Positions 15,210-16,290 of a DNA stretch of 16,290 nucleotides are shown one piece after another. Both the position numbers and the translations under genes were made by a program. A model generated the notes under the pieces. That model ran no database searches. It saw only the letters and a program-made list of their open reading frames with translations, and was not told the DNA's origin. The DNA comes from Spirochaetia bacterium. GTDB lineage: Bacteria; Spirochaetota; Spirochaetia; Sphaerochaetales; Sphaerochaetaceae. Every line of letters starts with the position of its first letter. Within the stretch, counting starts at the first letter, position 1. The stretch covers positions 1-16,290 of the forward strand of contig CAAGIP010000075.1 in assembly GCA_900769955.1 (NCBI GenBank). The letters are read 5' to 3'.

Positions 15210-15211
15210 AT

Positions 15212-15679
15212 ATGACTCGGATAGCGGATGGAAGAAACCACATAAGTGAAGTGAAGGACCTGATCAGGGAGTACTCCCTCTGGCTGGGAAGGGATTTATC
15301 GTTTCAGGATATTGATTCGGAGCTTCTTGATCCTTCAGTGAAGTATGCACCTCCCGAAGGAGAGCTTCTGGTTGCATTGGATGGTGAAAAGGTTCTGGGC
15401 ATGGTGGCCTACCACCGGCTGAGTGTGGACACGTGTGAGATGAAACGGCTCTACGTCAGGCCGGAGGCACGGGGGATGGGGCTTGGCAGAAGGCTTGCCG
15501 ATGCGATCATCGCTCACGCGGAAAATGCCGGGTACAGGTTTATGGTCCTTGATACGATAGAGCCCCTCAGGGCCGCGATTTCGCTCTATAAGAGCCTTGG
15601 CTTTAAGGAATGTGAAGCGTACTACCACAATCCGATGAGTGATGTGATCTACTTCAGGAAAGAGCTTCAGGGGGAGTGA
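15212..15679 (+). CDS. GNAT family N-acetyltransferase
   Basis: A 155-residue acetyl-CoA-dependent transferase. YAPPEGELLVALDGEKVLG (45-63), CEMKRLYVRPEARGMGLGRRLADA (75-98, with the RGMGLG pyrophosphate loop at 87-92) and AAISLYKSLGF (121-131) are in the classical order. It belongs to a frequent small GNAT group with the KYAPPEG strand whose substrate is mostly unknown. The start at ATG 15212 is 2 nt after the CPBP stop, without a Shine-Dalgarno, so it likely depends on coupling. The frame is open further upstream to 15077, but that part overlaps the protease and lacks GNAT sequence. It is the third gene of the regulator operon, closed by a weak terminator. Confidence 0.9.
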   Translation: MTRIADGRNHISEVKDLIREYSLWLGRDLSFQDIDSELLDPSVKYAPPEGELLVALDGEKVLGMVAYHRLSVDTCEMKRLYVRPEARGMGLGRRLADAIIAHAENAGYRFMVLDTIEPLRAAISLYKSLGFKECEAYYHNPMSDVIYFRKELQGE

Positions 15680-15706
15680 CCATCGGTTTGCCGATTGGGT
15701 TTTATT
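15680..15706 (+). terminator. Weak terminator after the regulator-CPBP-GNAT operon
   Basis: CCATCGG (15680-15686) pairs with CCGATTGG (15691-15698), leaving one bulged T and a 4-nt loop, then TTTTATT (15700-15706). It begins right at the GNAT stop. The stem is short, and it overlaps the -35 of the next gene's candidate promoter. Confidence 0.5.
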
Positions 15707-15715
15707 CATTATATT
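15688..15715 (+). promoter_or_regulatory. Candidate promoter of the second GNAT gene
   Basis: TTGCCG (15688-15693) and TATATT (15710-15715, 5 of 6) are 16 nt apart. The -10 ends 7 nt before the ATG at 15723, so transcription would begin on or next to the start codon. No Shine-Dalgarno is visible between them, again consistent with a leaderless message. Confidence 0.45.
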
Positions 15716-15722
15716 AAATAGT

Positions 15723-16290
15723 ATGGTCACATACGGAAATCTTGAAGGAATAGCTTTTTCAGTACTTACAAACACATTCAACAAGGGCTTTGCGGATTAC
15801 AATGTTCCGATGCACATGAGTGAGGATGATCTCAGGGCCCACCTCTCTGCAAACAGCTTTGATCCCGCTATCTCATGCGGTGCTTTTGCGGATAACTGTC
15901 TTGTCGGCTTCGTCTTTGTGGGAAAGCGGGGAAACGTCATATACGATGCGGGGACCGCAGTTGTCAGGGAGTACAGGGGACAGCACGTCGCCTCTGAAAT
16001 GCTGAGGCACGTTCTTGTCATGATGAAGGAAAAGGGTATCACGGAATTCGTGCTCGAGTGTATGGCTGATAATGAAAGGGCCCTGAAGCTTTACGAAGGG
16101 CTTGGCTTTACCGTGAAGCGCAGGTTCACGTGCCACATGCTTGAAGGAATGGGAACATTTTCTCCTGAAGTGACGCCCTCAGATGATTTCTCTCCCTCAT
16201 GTCAGGACTTTGAGCCCACATGGCAGAATGCTCCTGAGTCTCTGGATGGAAATGTTGTCGCTTACCGCCATGTAAAGGAGCGTATCGTCC
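15723..16290 (+). CDS. GNAT family N-acetyltransferase, cut by the right edge
   Basis: Frame from ATG 15723 is open for 189 codons to the window end. The N-terminus IAFSVLTNTFNKGFADYNVPM (residues 10-30, read as two segments around the Asn-Lys) is a feature of a GNAT group in which the first domain begins with an 'F.DY.VPM' element. The acetyl-CoA loop is REYRGQHVA (82-90), where His88 replaces the usual second Gly. NERALKLYEGLGF (117-129) is the classical C-terminal GNAT helix-strand. Residues 140-189 continue past a normal single domain, as in tandem two-domain GNAT proteins of this group, so a second domain may lie beyond the edge. The neighbouring GNAT gene belongs to a different subgroup, so this is not a simple tandem duplication. 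Confidence 0.85.
   Translation, partial: MVTYGNLEGIAFSVLTNTFNKGFADYNVPMHMSEDDLRAHLSANSFDPAISCGAFADNCLVGFVFVGKRGNVIYDAGTAVVREYRGQHVASEMLRHVLVMMKEKGITEFVLECMADNERALKLYEGLGFTVKRRFTCHMLEGMGTFSPEVTPSDDFSPSCQDFEPTWQNAPESLDGNVVAYRHVKERIV

Noticed and set aside
15077..15211. A longer GNAT reading frame beginning at 15077 inside the protease gene.
   Set aside because: The extra 45 residues are an out-of-frame reading of the CPBP C-terminus and do not belong to the GNAT fold; ATG 15212 begins at the usual family N-terminus.
15212..16290. The two neighbouring GNAT genes as a recent tandem duplication.
   Set aside because: Their N-termini, acetyl-CoA loops and lengths differ and they fall in different GNAT subgroups.

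Overview
The window is about 50% GC, bacterial, and densely packed. The first half is a purine-biosynthesis operon on the + strand, entered in the last codons of purE. It runs purE(3' end)-purL-purF-purM-purN/purD-purC with overlaps or gaps of 1-2 nt, and ends at a good rho-independent terminator at 8922-8953. PurL is the single-chain FGAM synthase with its glutaminase fused at the C-terminus. PurF is the [4Fe-4S], propeptide-bearing type. PurN and PurD are joined into one 605-residue chain with almost no linker, and a Shine-Dalgarno/GTG pair sits exactly at the junction. Together these genes cover PRPP to SAICAR, apart from the upstream part of PurE. No purB or purH lies in the window.

The second half holds short accessory units. 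A small glycine-rich membrane protein (9013-9411) follows the purine operon. Two minus-strand genes follow, each with its own ribosome-binding site: an SDR oxidoreductase and a small pyridoxamine-phosphate-oxidase-fold flavoprotein. Divergent from these, an exported alkaline phosphatase and a YibE/F-type membrane protein form a two-gene operon (11187-13791). After it comes a short region with three hairpins that ends in a terminator and could encode a small RNA or cis-acting element. An HTH regulator, a CPBP intramembrane protease and a GNAT acetyltransferase then form a tight operon. A near-perfect 24-bp palindrome fills the -35/-10 spacer of that operon's predicted promoter. A second GNAT gene runs off the right edge.

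Organism: the alkaline-phosphatase signal peptide ends in an SLFA-QGA type sequence, a style I associate with Sphaerochaeta and Treponema-like spirochetes. The fused single-chain PurL and the YibE/F, CPBP and GNAT genes look Firmicutes-like. A Sphaerochaetaceae-type spirochete, a group known for many clostridial-type genes, would reconcile both, but this is inference; a clostridium cannot be excluded. No tRNA, rRNA, CRISPR array or insertion sequence was seen. No gene-free stretch exceeds 300 bases; the longest is 10895-11186 (292 bases).
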